Shown here piece by piece: positions 1-15,000 of a stretch of DNA of 64,000 bases; the first letter of the stretch is position 1, and every line of letters starts with the position of its first letter. The notes beneath the pieces are model-generated. The model was not told the origin of the DNA. It searched no databases and saw only the letters and a program-made list of their open reading frames with translations. Both the position numbers and the translations under genes were made by a program. The DNA is from Gavia stellata (taxonomy: Eukaryota; Chordata; Aves; Gaviiformes; Gaviidae): positions 18,669,943-18,733,942 of the forward strand of contig NC_082600.1 in NCBI RefSeq assembly GCF_030936135.1, read 5' to 3'.

Positions 1-586
1 GGATTTGCCCTCTAGGGGTGCCCTTGTCTTTCACTGACCACAGAAAATACCCAGACAAATAGTTTAGAACAGATGCTAAAGTTTTTAGATGCTTGTTAAA
101 CGCCTTCACAGAGGATAGGAGTGCCTGTAAGACTGGTCAAAAGCCAGAGAACTGGTCATCATGAAATGGGTTTGCCAATGGACATTATAAATCCCAGCTA
201 TTTTATGGAAGTTTTTTAAGTAGTAGGATATCTTTTGGGGTAAATAGTAAAGGCTGGTGGGTCTGTTGCTCAACTATTGTGACTCTACAAGCAAATTTTA
301 ATAGGTTGCTATCCTTTGTTCATTGGTTCATAACAACCTACAGCATCACCCCACACCCTCACTGCTAAGCACTCCAAAGTTGAAGTAACCTGGTCACTGA
401 AGGTCACTAGTTTATTTATTTACCTGGTCACTAGTTTCCATTGACAAGGGAAAGAGAGGAAGTAACAAATTGTACCACTCTCTTAGTAACGAGCATTTCC
501 ATGTGCTTGACAAAATGGCTGTCCGTTCTTTAGAGGGAGCGTCTGTCAGATCAGACAGCTGGATTCTCTTTTGAAAGTGACTCCAC

Positions 587-615
587 TGCTTCTTTAGGAC
601 AATGCTTCTTTAGGA
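587..615 (+). repeat. short direct repeat
   Basis: TGCTTCTTTAGGA occurs at 587-599 and again at 603-615, a 16-bp period duplication. Confidence 0.85.
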
Positions 616-2559
616 ATAGCACCTCTACTATTCTGTGCTATCCCTCAAGCAATTTCAGAGGTCACAAAAGCCAGGGACTTATACTAGAAAACCAAATTCA
701 GAAAAATACACTATCCTTCTTGCCCACTCTACCTTATTCTGCTAACTGGGGAGTCCTGCACCCAAGGAGCTAGAGAGAACATATTTGTTCTAAGATGACA
801 AGAACTTTTCTATGAGACCAGGGGGTACAGACTGCACTATAGGTTTCCACCTTCTCTTTCCATATGCATATGGAAATGTGCTCCCAAATGTACTTCCAAA
901 TATCCTCTAATATCTATCTGATTTAAATGCATGCTTCAAAAGGCACATTTGGATTCTAAAAGCCCACTCATACAAAATCAAAGCTCCCCTTGTCTGTTGC
1001 ATTTTCTATTTCATAGCAGAGAAAATCTAGAAATAAATTGATGCTCTGAACATTGCTTTGTGGATGACACTGATTGGTAGTTAAATGTTTATAAGACCAT
1101 TAATGAACACCCATGACAGTTCTTGTTGCACAGGGAACCTGCAACCTCCAGGAATAATAGATATCCTTTCTTTTTGGTTGATGGGTTGGTGGTTTTTTTG
1201 TGTGTGTGTGGTGTTGAATTATTTAGTGGGTGTGGGGGTGTCATATACAATGGCCTTTTACTCCTTCAGGATACACCAGAGCATTTTGGTCTCTGAGTCT
1301 GAAATACTGACCATTATTAAGCTTGTTAATTCCTATGTATTCCTAATAGAGAAACAAACTGATCTGCTTATCAGGCTATGTTTACCTAGTTAATATTTAC
1401 TTATTGTTACATATAAATGTTGATCTTATTAGGGCAATAAATTATCTCAGTTCTAATCCAGTTTTTACATGAAGCCCTTTTCTTCCCTGGGGCCCCTTTT
1501 TGAGAAATGTCACAGGATATGTAGTGCCCATGACTGTATTTTTTTTCTCTTTCTCAAGCTGTGGTCTTGCATCCAGTAAGTTCATTGCAAAGGAGAAACT
1601 AAATGTTTTCCAGGTATGTCACGCATTCTCTCACTGTAGTAGCATATAATGGATGATGAATTTTTCTATTTCTTGCCCCAGGAAAATGGATATGAAACTG
1701 TTAATCCAGCATTCAGTACTTCTGCTATTGGAATTTGTCTCATTAGGCACAGCTATATTAGGAACTGTCAAAGTAAAGCACATCAGGGAAAGATTTATGT
1801 CAAAGAGCAAAAGTGATCAAATAAAAAAGTGGAAGGTATTCTGCCACTCAGAGAAATGCAATGCTAGAAGCAGACTTCAAGGGAAGAGCAGATTTGTGAG
1901 TCTCTGAAGTAGTTTGTGTTTTAGGTTATAGAGAACAGGTGTAGATCTTTAGTGGGTAGCAAAGTGATGATGATTGCCATTTCTGACCAGTTCCAGTCTT
2001 ACAAAGAAGCCATTTACGTCTGTAGAGAGCAATTCCATTTTTCCTTATAGCTGCCCAATTTCTAGTGCATGAAATGTGGTGAGAATGTGGAGAGCCGTAT
2101 ACCATTATCTGCCTGTGGTCACTGACATAACATGTGCAGGTAGACAGGGAGATGAGTTATTGTGGTGAGAAAAGGGTATTTGCCTTCCTAGCCTGAATTT
2201 GAGATTTGAGAAGATGGTGATGTCTAGATGGACGGAAGTAGACACCCAGCACTGTTGCATTACGCATGCTCTAAGCTGACCAAACAAGAGGGCCAGCCTG
2301 AAAGCCATATTGATATATGAACATCTTCCTATGCATAAGGCCATTTGTTCAAGAGATCATGTGGCTTAAGTGCAATTCTCAATCAATACGTAAGAGTCAA
2401 TTTTTTTTTACTTCAGAATTTTGGAGCTAAAACCAAAGGATCTGGGGTATGGCTCCTAGCTACTTTGAGAGCTTTGTTCTCTAATTTCTTGGCTGAAACT
2501 GGGTTAAGAATTCACCGCTCTCCTCTGCTTGGAAACACTGACACTGCATCCCAGACTGC

Positions 2560-2690
2560 TGTGATTTTACAAATCTGGGAACTGAGGCATAGAAAGAGGA
2601 GAAGTGTCATTTTCATGAAGACATCAAAACAGCTTGAAACCAAGGCACAGCTATTACCCACACCTTAACCAAAAAGACCACTAAGCAAAA
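2560..2690 (-). mobile_element. MIR-like SINE remnant (weak)
   Basis: GATTTTACAAATCTGGGAAC followed by TGAGGCATAGAAAGAGG resembles, in antisense, the well-known MIR segment (TTTACAGATG.GGAAACTGAGGCACAGAGAGG), and AAGGCACAGCTA further on fits its continuation loosely. Old tRNA-derived SINEs of this type exist in birds. Match is by memory over about 40 good bases, so this stays tentative. Confidence 0.45.
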
Positions 2691-5304
2691 AATAGGCAAC
2701 AATTACATTCTTGCATATGAAATCAATTGATAACTCTTTGACTTAAAACCTGAATGTAAGCGTACTGCCAAATTAGTAGCAAGGTCTATTAAAACCCCCA
2801 CAACACCCTTTTTCTTCTTTCCCACGTTAGTCAATCATGCTTGCCTCTCAGTTCCCTTATACAAGCCTTGCTTGTCTGCCTGTAAATAGAAAGGAGCTTC
2901 AAAGATCAGACTGCTGTTGTGAATATCCATCTACACTGTTAAAAGCCAGTCCTCTCTCTTCTCTTTCAGGTCAGAGGCAAAGTGATGTTGACTTGCTTTG
3001 ATTTTCTTAGTCTAGACTGTGCTTGCACCATCCTGACATTAATTGGTTTAATTGATTTTGTTTACTTACACCCCATAAAAAAGCCCAACATTGTGCCCTA
3101 TCCTGACAGTAGCTAATGTGTTGCCTATCCATTTCCACCCTTGCCTGACATGCATAGCTCTCACTGGGGCAGATGGAGTATGTTCTCTGCTGGGAGAAGA
3201 GAAGTCTCTGTAGCAATCACAGAATATCATCTGGACACCCTTACAGATAGCTTGGATCTCAATATAATTTTTCTAAACATTATTCAAACGCCAATCAAAC
3301 ACCAACCTAGCACTTACAGAAAACCCTTGCTGATTCCTGTGAGCCCCACTCAATCAGTAAGAAAAGATGTGGAGATAGAGGTTCTCCCCAGTCAGAGTGA
3401 TCTCAAACAGCCCTCTCAGGAAATTACTTATTATGCCCATGGTTATGGTTTTATTCGACTTGTGACAACAAAGTCTGTGTCATGCTAATGTACATATTAA
3501 GTAACATACAACAATTTTCTAAGTTCTAGAATGGTCTAAAACAAGTTCATGAGAAGTCCATTGATACTGCTCAATGTTTACTTACGTCCAAAGTGAGAGA
3601 CAGATAGTCCCATTTCTTGCCCTGCAGGCACTAATAGGATTCATGACAGTTAAGGAAAAAAATAATGCCAAGAATGACTGAGAACTTTGGACCTGCACTC
3701 CTCTCCTGGGGGTCCGTAAGCTCACCAGACTATTTCCACACTGCCAGCAGCTCATAGCTAACACATGGACCCTCAGTCAGCATCAACATCATCCCAGATT
3801 CTGTACATTAAATGACTGCCTGGTATGTTTTGTACAGATTAATCTTATTCCTCATCTTCTGCCTTTAAACACCCGCTCCTTCATTCCTGAAGTGTCCAAA
3901 GCTGTCCGTCCACTCCAAGCCAATTGCACAGTGAAAACCAAGTGAGGCACAGGGGTATGTGGGTCTCCTGGGTTTCCCATACAGCCAGAGTATGCATACT
4001 GATCAAATGCTGTGAGCATGGCAGGGGTCTTTTTTGAAATGTATGTTAGATGCACTTGTGCTAACTTTCCCAATTCATGGAGATGAAGTGACAAAATCCC
4101 TAATTAAAAAAACAATTATAATTTAAAAGACTTTTTTTTTAAAGGCAGGGTTTAGGATCGTGAAACACATAAGCGCTTTCTATTCTAGATGCTTTCTTTG
4201 ATGTCCTTGGTTCACATTGGAAATAATGAACTTGAAGAGATGAAAAGAAGGCTGAACACAGCCTGCTTCCCTGCTGCTGTTGCAGAAGGATGGAGGAAAG
4301 GGGTGAGGAACAGTCATCTGGGCATCTGCTTCCTACACCCACCTGTCCCCAAAAGTGCCAGCCGCAAAAGCCAGGCTTAAGGACTACCAGGGGATTGCTG
4401 TCCCCCAAGAATGTTCTTCTCTAAACAGTGGCAATAACACATCACTGGAACCAGTTACTTGGAGATATGGAGCATAAGGACACAGCAATTGCTATTTTGG
4501 AGCTGAATTCCAGCTTCCAAACCTCCCAAAAACTGGGCATCAGCCCTGATGTTTAACAGTGCTCCACAATGTTTTAGTGCTAATTCGAAGTAGCTAGTTT
4601 GCTTGTCCCTCTGAACAGTTGCTCTTCAAACTTGGTACCTTCTCAGCCTGAAGATTAATGGCAGTAAGTGCCACAGCTCTCTTAAACACTACAAATATCT
4701 TTCATCTGTTGTTTTTAAATTGCCTCTTCTCCTGATGCTAAAAGCTGGAAAAAAGTTCTTCTGTCTTCCCTAGACCAGTGAGGATCTCAGAGATATTTAC
4801 ATTTCTCCCTTACTCATCTCCTTTCCAAGAGAAACAATCCAAATCATCTGGTTCTCATATGGCTCCTCTAAACCTGGCCACTAGCCTGTGAGTCCCACAG
4901 CCTAATTACCTATAGTATATAATTACCTATGCCATAGTGCAAAGAGATGCAGGTGTATCCTGCTCTCACTAGGACTTTTTTAGACTTCACTTACCAGTGT
5001 CCCAGAATCTTTCTGGGGATACCTGAAATACCTGCTTTTCATTTTAGCAATGACCATACACAGATGTCACAGGAGTCAGTATCCTTCAAGATGTATTTAT
5101 TCCCTCATGTAAAAGGCATCATGGAGAGGATAGGAAGGATGTCTGGAGGTCTTAGACATGCTCCAGCAGTAAGTCAGTAGTAGAGAGCGGTCTCAGCCTG
5201 TATTAGGTAATCTGACTTAGCCTGGATGAGCCCAGGAAGAAGACTCCCACTGTGGCCTTGTTGGTCTCAGTTGGCACCTTGGTCCCTTCCCTCCATCCAC
5301 TCAC

Positions 5305-5362
5305 CCTGGTTTGGGTCAGGTTATTCCCTGCACCCCGGTTTGGGTCAGGCTATTCTCCGCAC
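5305..5362 (+). repeat. 29-bp tandem duplication
   Basis: Two copies of a 29-bp unit (5305-5333 and 5334-5362) sharing GGTTTGGGTCAGG and TATTC.C.GCAC, with four mismatches by eye. A local duplication with no clear function. Confidence 0.85.
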
Positions 5363-6051
5363 AGCCCGAGCAGAGCTGCAGGCAGCCTTTGCAGTGCAGA
5401 TGGCGCTTACCTCAGATGTTCTGTTGATAAGGCAGTTTTTGAACACCAAATTGCATGTTAATGCCAGGTAATGAATGTTCTCTTTACAAGCAAAGCAAAC
5501 CTTTTCTTTCTATACTAAGCAGAGAACAGGAGGAGGTAGCCTTTCAGGTATTAAATTGCTTGAGACTATTAGCAACAGAGCAGCTTGAGAAACAGCCACA
5601 GAATCTTAAATTACTGTTGCTGGGCTTTTCCTCACCCCACAGGAGCTCAGGTTTCTTTCCTGACCAATGCTTTTTCTTCCCAGGAGAGCAGGGGCTGCAG
5701 TGCCTGTCCTTGGGGAGCAACAATTACCTTCTGCAGAGCAAAGGACAGCAGCACAAAGTGCCTTCAAATGCAGCGGGGCCTCTGCTGAGCCTGCCCCATC
5801 CACATGCTCTGCAGACAAAATGGTCCAGACGGGTTCCTCCACATTGCAGGATGAGCCCAAAGAAAAGTTGGGGGATCCCAAGGAAGCTCTCTGCCCCCCC
5901 GGTTCACTCTGTATGGAAGGATGGGTTTGGGCTTCTGCCGCTGACCTTGCAGAGATCTCTTCTCCATTTGTACTCAGCTGACTTCAGACTCTACTACTAA
6001 CTGCTTATGGGAATGTTTCAGGGCAAAGCACCTTTCTACTTTGCTGGGCAT

Positions 6052-6067
6052 AAAAAAAAAAAAAAAA
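6052..6067 (+). repeat. A16 run
   Basis: Sixteen consecutive A. No LINE or SINE body is recognisable to its left, so I do not call it a retrotransposon tail. Confidence 0.9.
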
Positions 6068-9000
6068 GGAAGAAAAGCCTGACCATGTTTCTCTCTCTGT
6101 TTTTTGGGGTTTTTTACTGAAACAATATCTGCTGGCTCTGAACAGTTTTTTTGTTTTATGGAGGCAGCTAGATAACCACAAACATGGTGAAATCCTTGTA
6201 CGTGTTTCATGCCATGTACGAGGCAAATGCTGTCATGTATAACCCCAGGGGAGCAGAAATGGAAGGGTTTCCCCCAGGCAGAGAAGATAAATGAGTACTT
6301 CTTTCACTTTGTATTTGAGGCTGCAGTGAGTACGTGTCTTTCTGTACTGAGGGGAATGTTGCAGCTGTTTTGCTTGACATAGATTCACGTAGTGAAAAAA
6401 TGGAAATGTAAGGAGAAAATTTCTTAATTGCATTTCTAAACAAATTGTTCATTAAGAGCTTGAACCCAAACATACTCAGGTCAATAGAAAGACTCTTACT
6501 CTTTACAGTGAGTTTTGGTTTGAGTCCTAGACCTGGCTTCCTTCCCTGAGTTTGGGATGCATTTTCCAGAGGCAATATCATTTAAGTGTACTCAGGCAAG
6601 GAGTAAAGGTAGTAGTGAGGATGTCAGCTACAAGGGGGAATAACTGCTGTTCAAAGGAAGTCTTAAAAAAAAAAAGAAAGTATCAGTCATTGTTATTCAT
6701 CACCAAAAATAAAGATGAGAAATGTGTTTGAATTCTGCATGTCTAACAGCAGACTGGACAGTTTATTCCCTCTGAATATCAATTTAGAGCCACCAAAGAC
6801 TGATCAGGTTTGCTTTGCTCAGCTGGGGACTTTTGTAAACCTAAACCTGCAATAATATAAAAAACTTGGAGAGTGAAAGGCTCTAGAAAGTCTCCTGATT
6901 GCCCAGACAAATCCTGAGCAGAAGCAGGCTCCTAATTACTGAAGCTGCATCTTGTGGTGGCTGAGAAGGGTCAGTTTTCCTGGGTCACTCAGAGCGGAAA
7001 TGTTGGCCGTGCCAGCCGCTGCTTATTAAGCCTGATAATTCCTCACTTGTGAGCAGACTACTTGACCCAGCTCTTGGCAATGGTTGCAAAACACCTAATT
7101 ATATCCTTATTCCAGGTTTCCCGTACCCTTCTGTAGAAGGATGCAAGCACCAGACAGCCTGCCTATGGGTCTTGGGAACATGGCCTGGCCCTTCTTCCTT
7201 CGGGAGGCTCTTGGGAAGGAGGCTTCAGAACTTGATCTTCATGCAGTCATGTTGATGGGAGTTTGAATTTGAATGGTACAGGAGCAGACTCCTTGTAGGT
7301 ATAGATACTGGAAATACCCTTATTTATATTGGAAAGCCAGAATCATTTATAATGTTTCCAAAATCTCAGAGCAACACTTCATAGGTGGATCAAAGTGGGA
7401 GACCTACTTTTGCTTTGAAAGGGATTGTCAGGCATCGGGGATGACTCTCCTCTTGCCTCTACTGGCTTCACATCACCTCTGTCCTTAGCAGCTTCAGTGC
7501 GGCCTTAACTTCTGCCTTTTGCCAGGGTGGGGAGAGCCATGTATTGGTGCTCTTCTCAGCTGCTGCAACAGCTGACCTCGCAAGGTAAGTACTTCTGTCC
7601 CTTCCTGCAAGGTTAAGTGAGCTCCTTGGCTTTCAGGAACCACCTGCTCCTTTCCAACTTGCTTTACCTTGTGCCAAGACATACAGATGGCCCCTGGGGA
7701 CTTAGAGGTCCAATAACGTGAGGCAAACAGCTAGATGAGAAACACAGCTCATCTAAAGTGGTATTTCATGAAGAAACGAAATTGTTTCTGGTTTGAAGCA
7801 GGTTTCTGTGTGACGAGGGTTCACACATGGCAGAGGTCAGGTGAAGACCTGCAGAACTGCTGTGTATAAAACAGTTCTCTGGTCAAAGAGCCCATTTGCC
7901 TCAGGCTGGTTGCAAGTGCTGCTAAAGGGGTGGTCCCCAGTGCTCCCTCAGCCACGCCAGCCATTGAGAAGGACATTTGTTGCTTGCCTAGGTCACTCCC
8001 AGGTTGTCCATGGGCTCAGGATTACCTGTGTAGAAACCCTCTGGAGGAGCAGAGCCTCAGAGGGCCACGTCTCCACACAGCTGCCTCTGTGGGATCTAGC
8101 ACAAGGGATTATGTGTATCAGTTGTCAACAAATAAGCTCTCTTGCTGACAAATACTGCTACTATGTTCACCTGGGAGCTGGAAGATCATGCTCTTCCCAG
8201 GTGTCCCTTTACTTTTGAGGTAGGGCCCTTCTGCCATGAGTTTCATCCTTGCATGGAAGTGGAGAATCTGTGAGCAGTTTTCACAAGAAAGATTTCCTCC
8301 CTCCCACTGTTTTCTTTGTGAACTGTGGGTGCTGTGATGACATAAACCTAAACGACATTTTATGACAGCTACAGCTTTCTCCAGCTCTTGCAGATGTGAA
8401 AGCAGGAAGCCCATGTGAAGGACCTGAGTGTCCTTCCTGAGCCCCAGCACTGTTGCAGACATGCCATTACTCATTTTCACTCCAGTCCATACAAAAGTGG
8501 CACCTGCTGCAGCTCAAGTTCTCCTGCAAAAGCTTAACAGGAAACTCCTCCTCCTTCTTGAAAGGAACCATAACAAATCGGTACATCTGCCTGGGAACTC
8601 TTCCATGATTTCAGAGATTTATTTTCGCTTAACACAGCTGTCGATGTACATTTTGACCAGCTTCTCTTTCTACTGCTACCAGACATGGGGATGGTGCTCG
8701 TTGTCTGCTTCAATAGATTCAGTTTGACAAAATCATATGCCTCTCTGGCTTTGAAGCTATGAAATACCCAACAGGTGATGCTACAGACTTAAAACTGGTA
8801 TTTTAGAAGTCAGAGCAATAGGAACAACAATATATGTAGATGCAGATCTGACTTGCTTTGAATTTCTTGTGAAACGTGGAGAAACAGGTGCAAGCCTGAG
8901 AATGATAAAGATGCCCTAAATCATTTGTGTAGAAACTCTCTGCAGGATCAGTGCATCAGAGAGCAATTCATCTCCCTCCTTGAAAATTGACCGGCAGTCC

Positions 9001-12000
9001 ATTTTACCGGGGTTTTGATCAATACAAATTGTCAATATCTATTTTTATTAGATTGTTAACAAATGAAAGCAGAAGTGAAATGGGATATTTTTGTCAAACT
9101 TTTTTTTAATATATAAGAACGCATATTTCAAACCCTTTGAACTGAAAACAACTTTGGTTCATTGAAATATTTTGCAGAAACGCTTTTCCATATTTTGATG
9201 AGCTCTATTTATAAATGTGCTGAAGACCATCTTTACCACCATCACCTGGTATGTTTATAGCCATCTGGATCACAGGCTACTCATGTTTTTAACTTGCTTA
9301 TTGCATCTATTGATGATTTGTTAACCCTTTATAAGCAGTAGGTACACATTGTACTATAGCCACAAAGAGGAATCAGGTGTTCAGCCCTGACCTTCCCACC
9401 TCTGTTCACACACTCCTGGGTATCACAAGCACTGTTTTATTTCATTTTATTTTATTTTAAAATTTTACATGTAAGTGCTTCAAATCATTAACCTTCTGGG
9501 GTTTATTCCTTGACTTAAGCAAAGAAATGAATTTTTCATATTCTGAGAGCAGCCTCATTAATTGGAAGAGGTAGGTAAGCAGAGGGGCCTATTGGAAATT
9601 CACACTGTAATGGGGAATCCAAATGCAAAGCTCCCTCCTGTTCTGCTCCAAAGATGCTATCAGGAAAAGCAGCGGCCCTGGTTGCCCTTGCAGTGGGCCT
9701 CAAGCACAGTGCAATTAGAGCAGCTGCTTGTATTCTGTGCTTAAAGAAAGCTCCCAGGGGACAACGTATTGCTGTTTGACTGGAAGAGTACTCAATTGTC
9801 TAATGAAGCTGTTATCCTCTATTTAGCCAGAGACGAGAAAAGGAATTACTTATGTATCACTCCTATGTAACAAAAAAGATAATTAGAGAAGTCAGACCCT
9901 CAGGGGTAAAATAAAACCACCACAAAACAAGGCAATGGTGCCAGTGAGTAAAAGAGCAGGAGTCTTGGCTCATCTATGCCAGCTGCTCTGTTTACCCAGC
10001 CCAGAGGCTGACAGCCACTCTGTGCCTCACTTTGCCCCATCCACCAAGAGAAGGTGCTTCCCTATTTTTGAGGGGTATTGATATTTTCATCTTCCATATT
10101 AGAAGTATCCCTTTACCACCAGAACTTACCTAGGAATATGTTGACTAGTATTGACAAGATCATCAGGTGAATAATGAGGAGTTTGATGTCCTAGTTAACC
10201 TCCTTTTTGGTTAAACCATAACCCTCACATCCACTCCTGATTTCAGTAGGATTCATGCAGACTTTGGAATGACCGAGAAACAGGCCCTTTACTTTGGCAG
10301 GAGCAATGGGCTTTGCTTCAAAACCCTTAGATGCATATTAGGTGCTTCTTCAAGAAAATACAGAGCTCCTCCATATTACCAGGGTGACCTTGCATGGTGT
10401 TTCTATTTCTATTAACATCCTGGGATGACACGGCCATTTTTCTTGTATGGATTAGTTTGAAACTTTTCTTTGGATCATTAGAGCTGAATGATGAATTTGT
10501 ACTCATGGGAAAGTTCATTTTGCAGTCACTGAATGCTTGCAGCCAATGGTCCCTGCTACAGTTGTAAATGGATGCTTAAAATAAAGAATTTCCCAAGACA
10601 GGCATTCATCCAGCAGCAAAGCCTCCATTTTACCAGCAGAGACTAAGTTTTATGAAGTTTTTTTAACCCCCCCAGTATCAATCACACTGCAGTTATCTTA
10701 ATTTCATACCTCCAATATACAATAATATTTTACTTTTGAACAAGAAATGAGAGTGCACAGGGTTTTATAGAAGTTGTCTATTGAAGTGGGCAATAGGAAG
10801 GACTGGCTGACGGTCATCCAGTTATGGGAAGGTGTGCGATACCCAGGGATCATGCTGGCCAAGGACTATGTCATCCACACATGCTGAGATGCCAGGCTAG
10901 ACCATCCAAACTCTCTGTTTCTTTCAATAATGCCCACTCTCTAAGTTTTCTTTCCTCCTCTCCAGAATATCCTACCTGATATTTTATTTGCCTCCTCCCT
11001 ACTATCCACCCACTTTTCTTTAAAACCCCTGACCCCGTTCTTTGATTTTAAATCTGAAGGGCTTAACTGCATCCTGCACTTACCCTAAACGCTATGTTCC
11101 CACGCCATCCTCACCAGCACCAGATAAATTTCATCTGCTTTAATGTGCAACTTGGGGTGTTCAGCTTTACATGTTTGCCTGCTATATGTATCCTCTCCAA
11201 CCTGCAGAAGGGTGGGTGCAAAGACCCAGTATGGCTCATCCAAGTCTTTGTAGGAGGTCTGCAGTGTAAACAGGGACCCAGTTCAGGATTTTTTGAGCTC
11301 CAGATTTATCACCCTCTCCAGGAGGCTCCCTTGGACTCTGCTGCCAGTCTGGCATCCTTTCTGCTGAATATCCACATACTTTTCGGTTGTGCTTTGGCTA
11401 AAAAGGGGATGTTTCAATAGCAGTCTCAGCACAGAACTTTGTTTTCTGCTTAATATTTCATCCCCCTATGTCTTCCTGCTAGGCTGCACCAAGGTCAAGT
11501 TTCTTACCATGAACGCAGAGCACAGCTTCCTAGTGCCAGCCCTTCATGAGGATTTCACATCGGAAATTTTGCTCACTAGATCCCAGACGTTCCCCATCTC
11601 CAGCACTGTTCATGAGACCTAACTCATTTTATGGAATTAGGACTGCATTTGCCTCTGGTTATGTTGCTTGAGCTGCAGATGGTAGATACCTAGAAGTCTG
11701 CTAACCTAATTCCCTCTATGGCCTTTGAAATAGCTGCTAGCAACACCAGAGCTGCACAGTCCCTCAAGACAAATATTCTCTCTTCCTAGAGATAGTCCAG
11801 GGAAAGACCTACTTAACTCATCTCCCCATTGTCAGAAAACTGCCTTCTATTTTCTCGTGAATCATACAGCTCGTTTTTCCTTTCCAGTAGTCACACAGAC
11901 TTTGCTGCTGTTCACCTGCCAGCCAGCAGCTCCTACAATTACTGTCAGCAGTGAGACCAGGCGGCAGCGGCATCAGGCAGCAAATAGATGTGAAGGAGTC

Positions 12001-15000
12001 AGACGACTCATTGCATAGTTCGGATCAAACCAGCACTAACTAAGCTGGCAATGAGTCAGGTAATGGACATGCTTAAATTGAAGAAACATTTCAGCCTGTG
12101 ATAAAAGCTTGGGGACCTGGTTTCTATGCTCAGCTTTGCTATTTCCTTCCCACATAATCGCTGCAACATATTTAATGGCTCTGTGCCTCAGGTTACTCCT
12201 TAGACAGAACCCCAGTGGTACGTCAATGACTTTGGAGAGGGCTCTGGGACCTAGGAATGAAAAACCCAAGAAAGCATTGATTATTAATTTTCTGTAATTT
12301 TCCTATTTTAAATGGATACCCCATCCTGTCTTTTGGTCAAGAGATAAGGCAAACACAGTTTCACAGTTTCAGTGGCAATTTTGGTACAACAAATGTTTCA
12401 GGGAGAGGTCACTTCAGTCCTGCAGGCTTGGCTCAAGCCAACACCTTTTTGAATTAATACCAGTTTTTCCTGCTTGCAATCAGCAGGACCCAGCTCCCAT
12501 GGAGGAGAAAGAAGAGGAACACCTAAACGTTTAACTAGCTGTACTTTATCTCTTGCTGCTTCTTGTGCAGCCTAATTAATCTAACTACGGGCTCTGCATT
12601 CCAACAAGCGCTCGGTGGCTCTATTGCATTTCCACAGGACTCGTGAAGCAGAAACCCTGCACACCCCTGGGAAGGCTCCTCAGCTGCAATGAGTAAGCAC
12701 AGCACCCCTGAGGTGGAGGGAGCTTTGCCAGAGGACTGCAGGTGAGGGTCCACCCCTCTGGATTTTGAGGCTTGCAGACAGAGTTGGCTGGGAGGGGAGC
12801 GCAGAGCGCTTTGATACATATCATCTTTGCCATCGCAGTCAGCCATCTGTTCTGAGTTTATTAAAAGTGATGTACTCTGCTGGGAGGATCAGGAAGCATC
12901 TGCTAATGCATTTACATTCAAATCCTCACAGAAATCCCATCCGTCCTCCTTTTTTAATTAATCAAACCCACTTTTCGGTGAAACCACATAGATAAACGCT
13001 TCCTCTGTAAATGGGAACGCATGTTATGCTAATGCCATTAAATAGCTAATACACAGAAAAACAATTTAGTCCAAGTAGCAGCATCTATCTCGGGATTTAC
13101 AAAAGCTGTACTGACAGAGATCATTCCTGTTTAAAGGGATCACCATTTAAACCTGGCTTATGCGGCAGCGCAGTTTTGCTGCTTCAGAATTGCTAATCAG
13201 CAGCTTGGGGCAAGAGTGAACCTTGAAGTGATGAACTGAAGCACACGCACTTTGGGAGCTCATCTGCAAGGGCTGGAGGGTGCCAAGGGGCCCAAGTCCC
13301 CCCCCGGCAGAGCAGTAGCCCAGCGTGTTTGGAGGCAGCTGCTGCAGAGCAAGTGTAAATACTGTTTGGCTGAAGGGAGAGCAAAAGAATGCTCTGCTTG
13401 CATGGTAGTGCTGCTTCGCATTAGCACAGCTGCTTTGAAAAGGTGAAGAAGAGCTGGAGATGCTTCTCATCACAGCCAGATTCTCTGAAGGGTAAGGAGG
13501 AAAAAGGTGGTGCCAAGGCTGCTGCTCCCTCTGTTATCTCTGCTTGGCGTGGGGTGCCCGTGGCAGGGATGACCATCCCCGCTGGAGCTGCTGCCTGCAC
13601 CGGCTACCCCCATGGTATCGTTTAGGTGCGCAGCACTGCATGTGGTCAGCTCTCTGGGTTTCCCCAGTGAGTTCAACGCTGGGCTGCAGAGGCAGGCAGG
13701 GCCTCCCGGGGTGCCACCGGCCAGGGCACAGTGCGATTTTCTCAACGGGTGGGGATCCCCATTTCAGACCACACTTAGCTCTTGATATAAAAACCTCTCC
13801 AAGGAGTCTCAGGATCTCACCATCCTCCTGTCCAGAGGGGCATCTCCTGTGTAGGGGAAAGGTGTCTGAATAACATGCAGTGGGGGCTGTTGGCAGAGGC
13901 TGCTGCGATGCAGGACCCCAGTAGTCTCCAAACCAGGGCGGTGGGTCTCCAGGAACAGCCAGCATCCCCTTTCACCCAGACAGCAGGAAGAAAGTCCCTT
14001 GGAGGTCCCAGTCTGTGCCCAGGGATCACGCCACTCTGCATACAGGGCTGGCTCACCTGTGGGGTGGCAGAAAGGCTCTTCTAAATTAGCTCTGAGACAC
14101 TGGTGGCTAGTATGTGCCTTTCTTGAGCTCCAGCTTTTCTTAATGAAAAAGTGTGCACCCAGCACTTCACTGGTGGCTCCAGCCCACTCTTTGCATGTTT
14201 TGGGGGGACATAGCCAACCTCCAGCCTGTGGTTTGAGGGGCCAACCAGAGCTGCTCCCCCCACTGCGTCTTTCATTCCACTCTGTGAGTCACAGTGCCAA
14301 GAATTTGTCTGCAGCCAGTCTCCATAATGCCTTTGTAACCAGGCCCTCCAAGCAAGTGAGGGGTTTTTGCTGTGCAGAGGGAGGGATCGACCTTCCCCAC
14401 TGCCATACCAAAGGGTTCTATAATGTCAATGGCAGCAGGGAAGGTGCTGAAAAAGCTGTGGTGCTCGATGGTGAGAAGAGCAACCCTTGGGGCTATGGGA
14501 GTGAATTAGTGCTCGTGATATAATCTCATCTCTCATTTACATGGAGCACAAGGGGCAGAGGGGATTTCTGTGTGCTTGGGAACTATAGCCATATCCCTCC
14601 GCACAGCTATCATTAATAGACAGCTGATACACAAATGAAATACAAACCTTTTACTTCCTTGTCTTCTTACTTTGGATATGTTCTCCAGGCCTTTTTAAAA
14701 CACAACTAGTTATTTTCCAAATCCTCTCAATGTTACAAATGATAACATTGGCTGAAGTATCTGGAAAATGTAAAGTGCAGTTGATCCTACCCTCCCCCAA
14801 ATGCTCAGCTTCTGGCAGGCCTGGCTTTTGCCATGAAACACCTGCTCCCACAGCAAAGCCCTTCTCCCATGTCAGAGGCAGTATGTTTGCAATCCTGGCC
14901 CTTGTCTTCCATTAGCAAACAAGGGAGTCGCAGCCGCCTAAGAAGGAGCACTCTGTGAGCCCTCAGGGAGCCATAACTTGCTTTTTTCTTTTTATGATTG

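Noticed and set aside
3590..3660. Possible old SINE/LINE fragment with GACAGATAGTCCC
   Set aside because: Match to the remembered consensus is too short and patchy to call.
5455..6000. 181-codon open frame on the plus strand
   Set aside because: Unlike any known protein. Several overlapping frames of similar length in the same place point to base composition rather than selection.
12105..12195. Possible MIR-like piece ending CTCTGTGCCTCAGGTTACTC
   Set aside because: Only the last dozen or so bases match well; the rest is no better than chance.
13999..14523. 174-codon open frame on the plus strand
   Set aside because: Lies in the GC-richer part where stops are rare on both strands. No homology or splice signal supports it.
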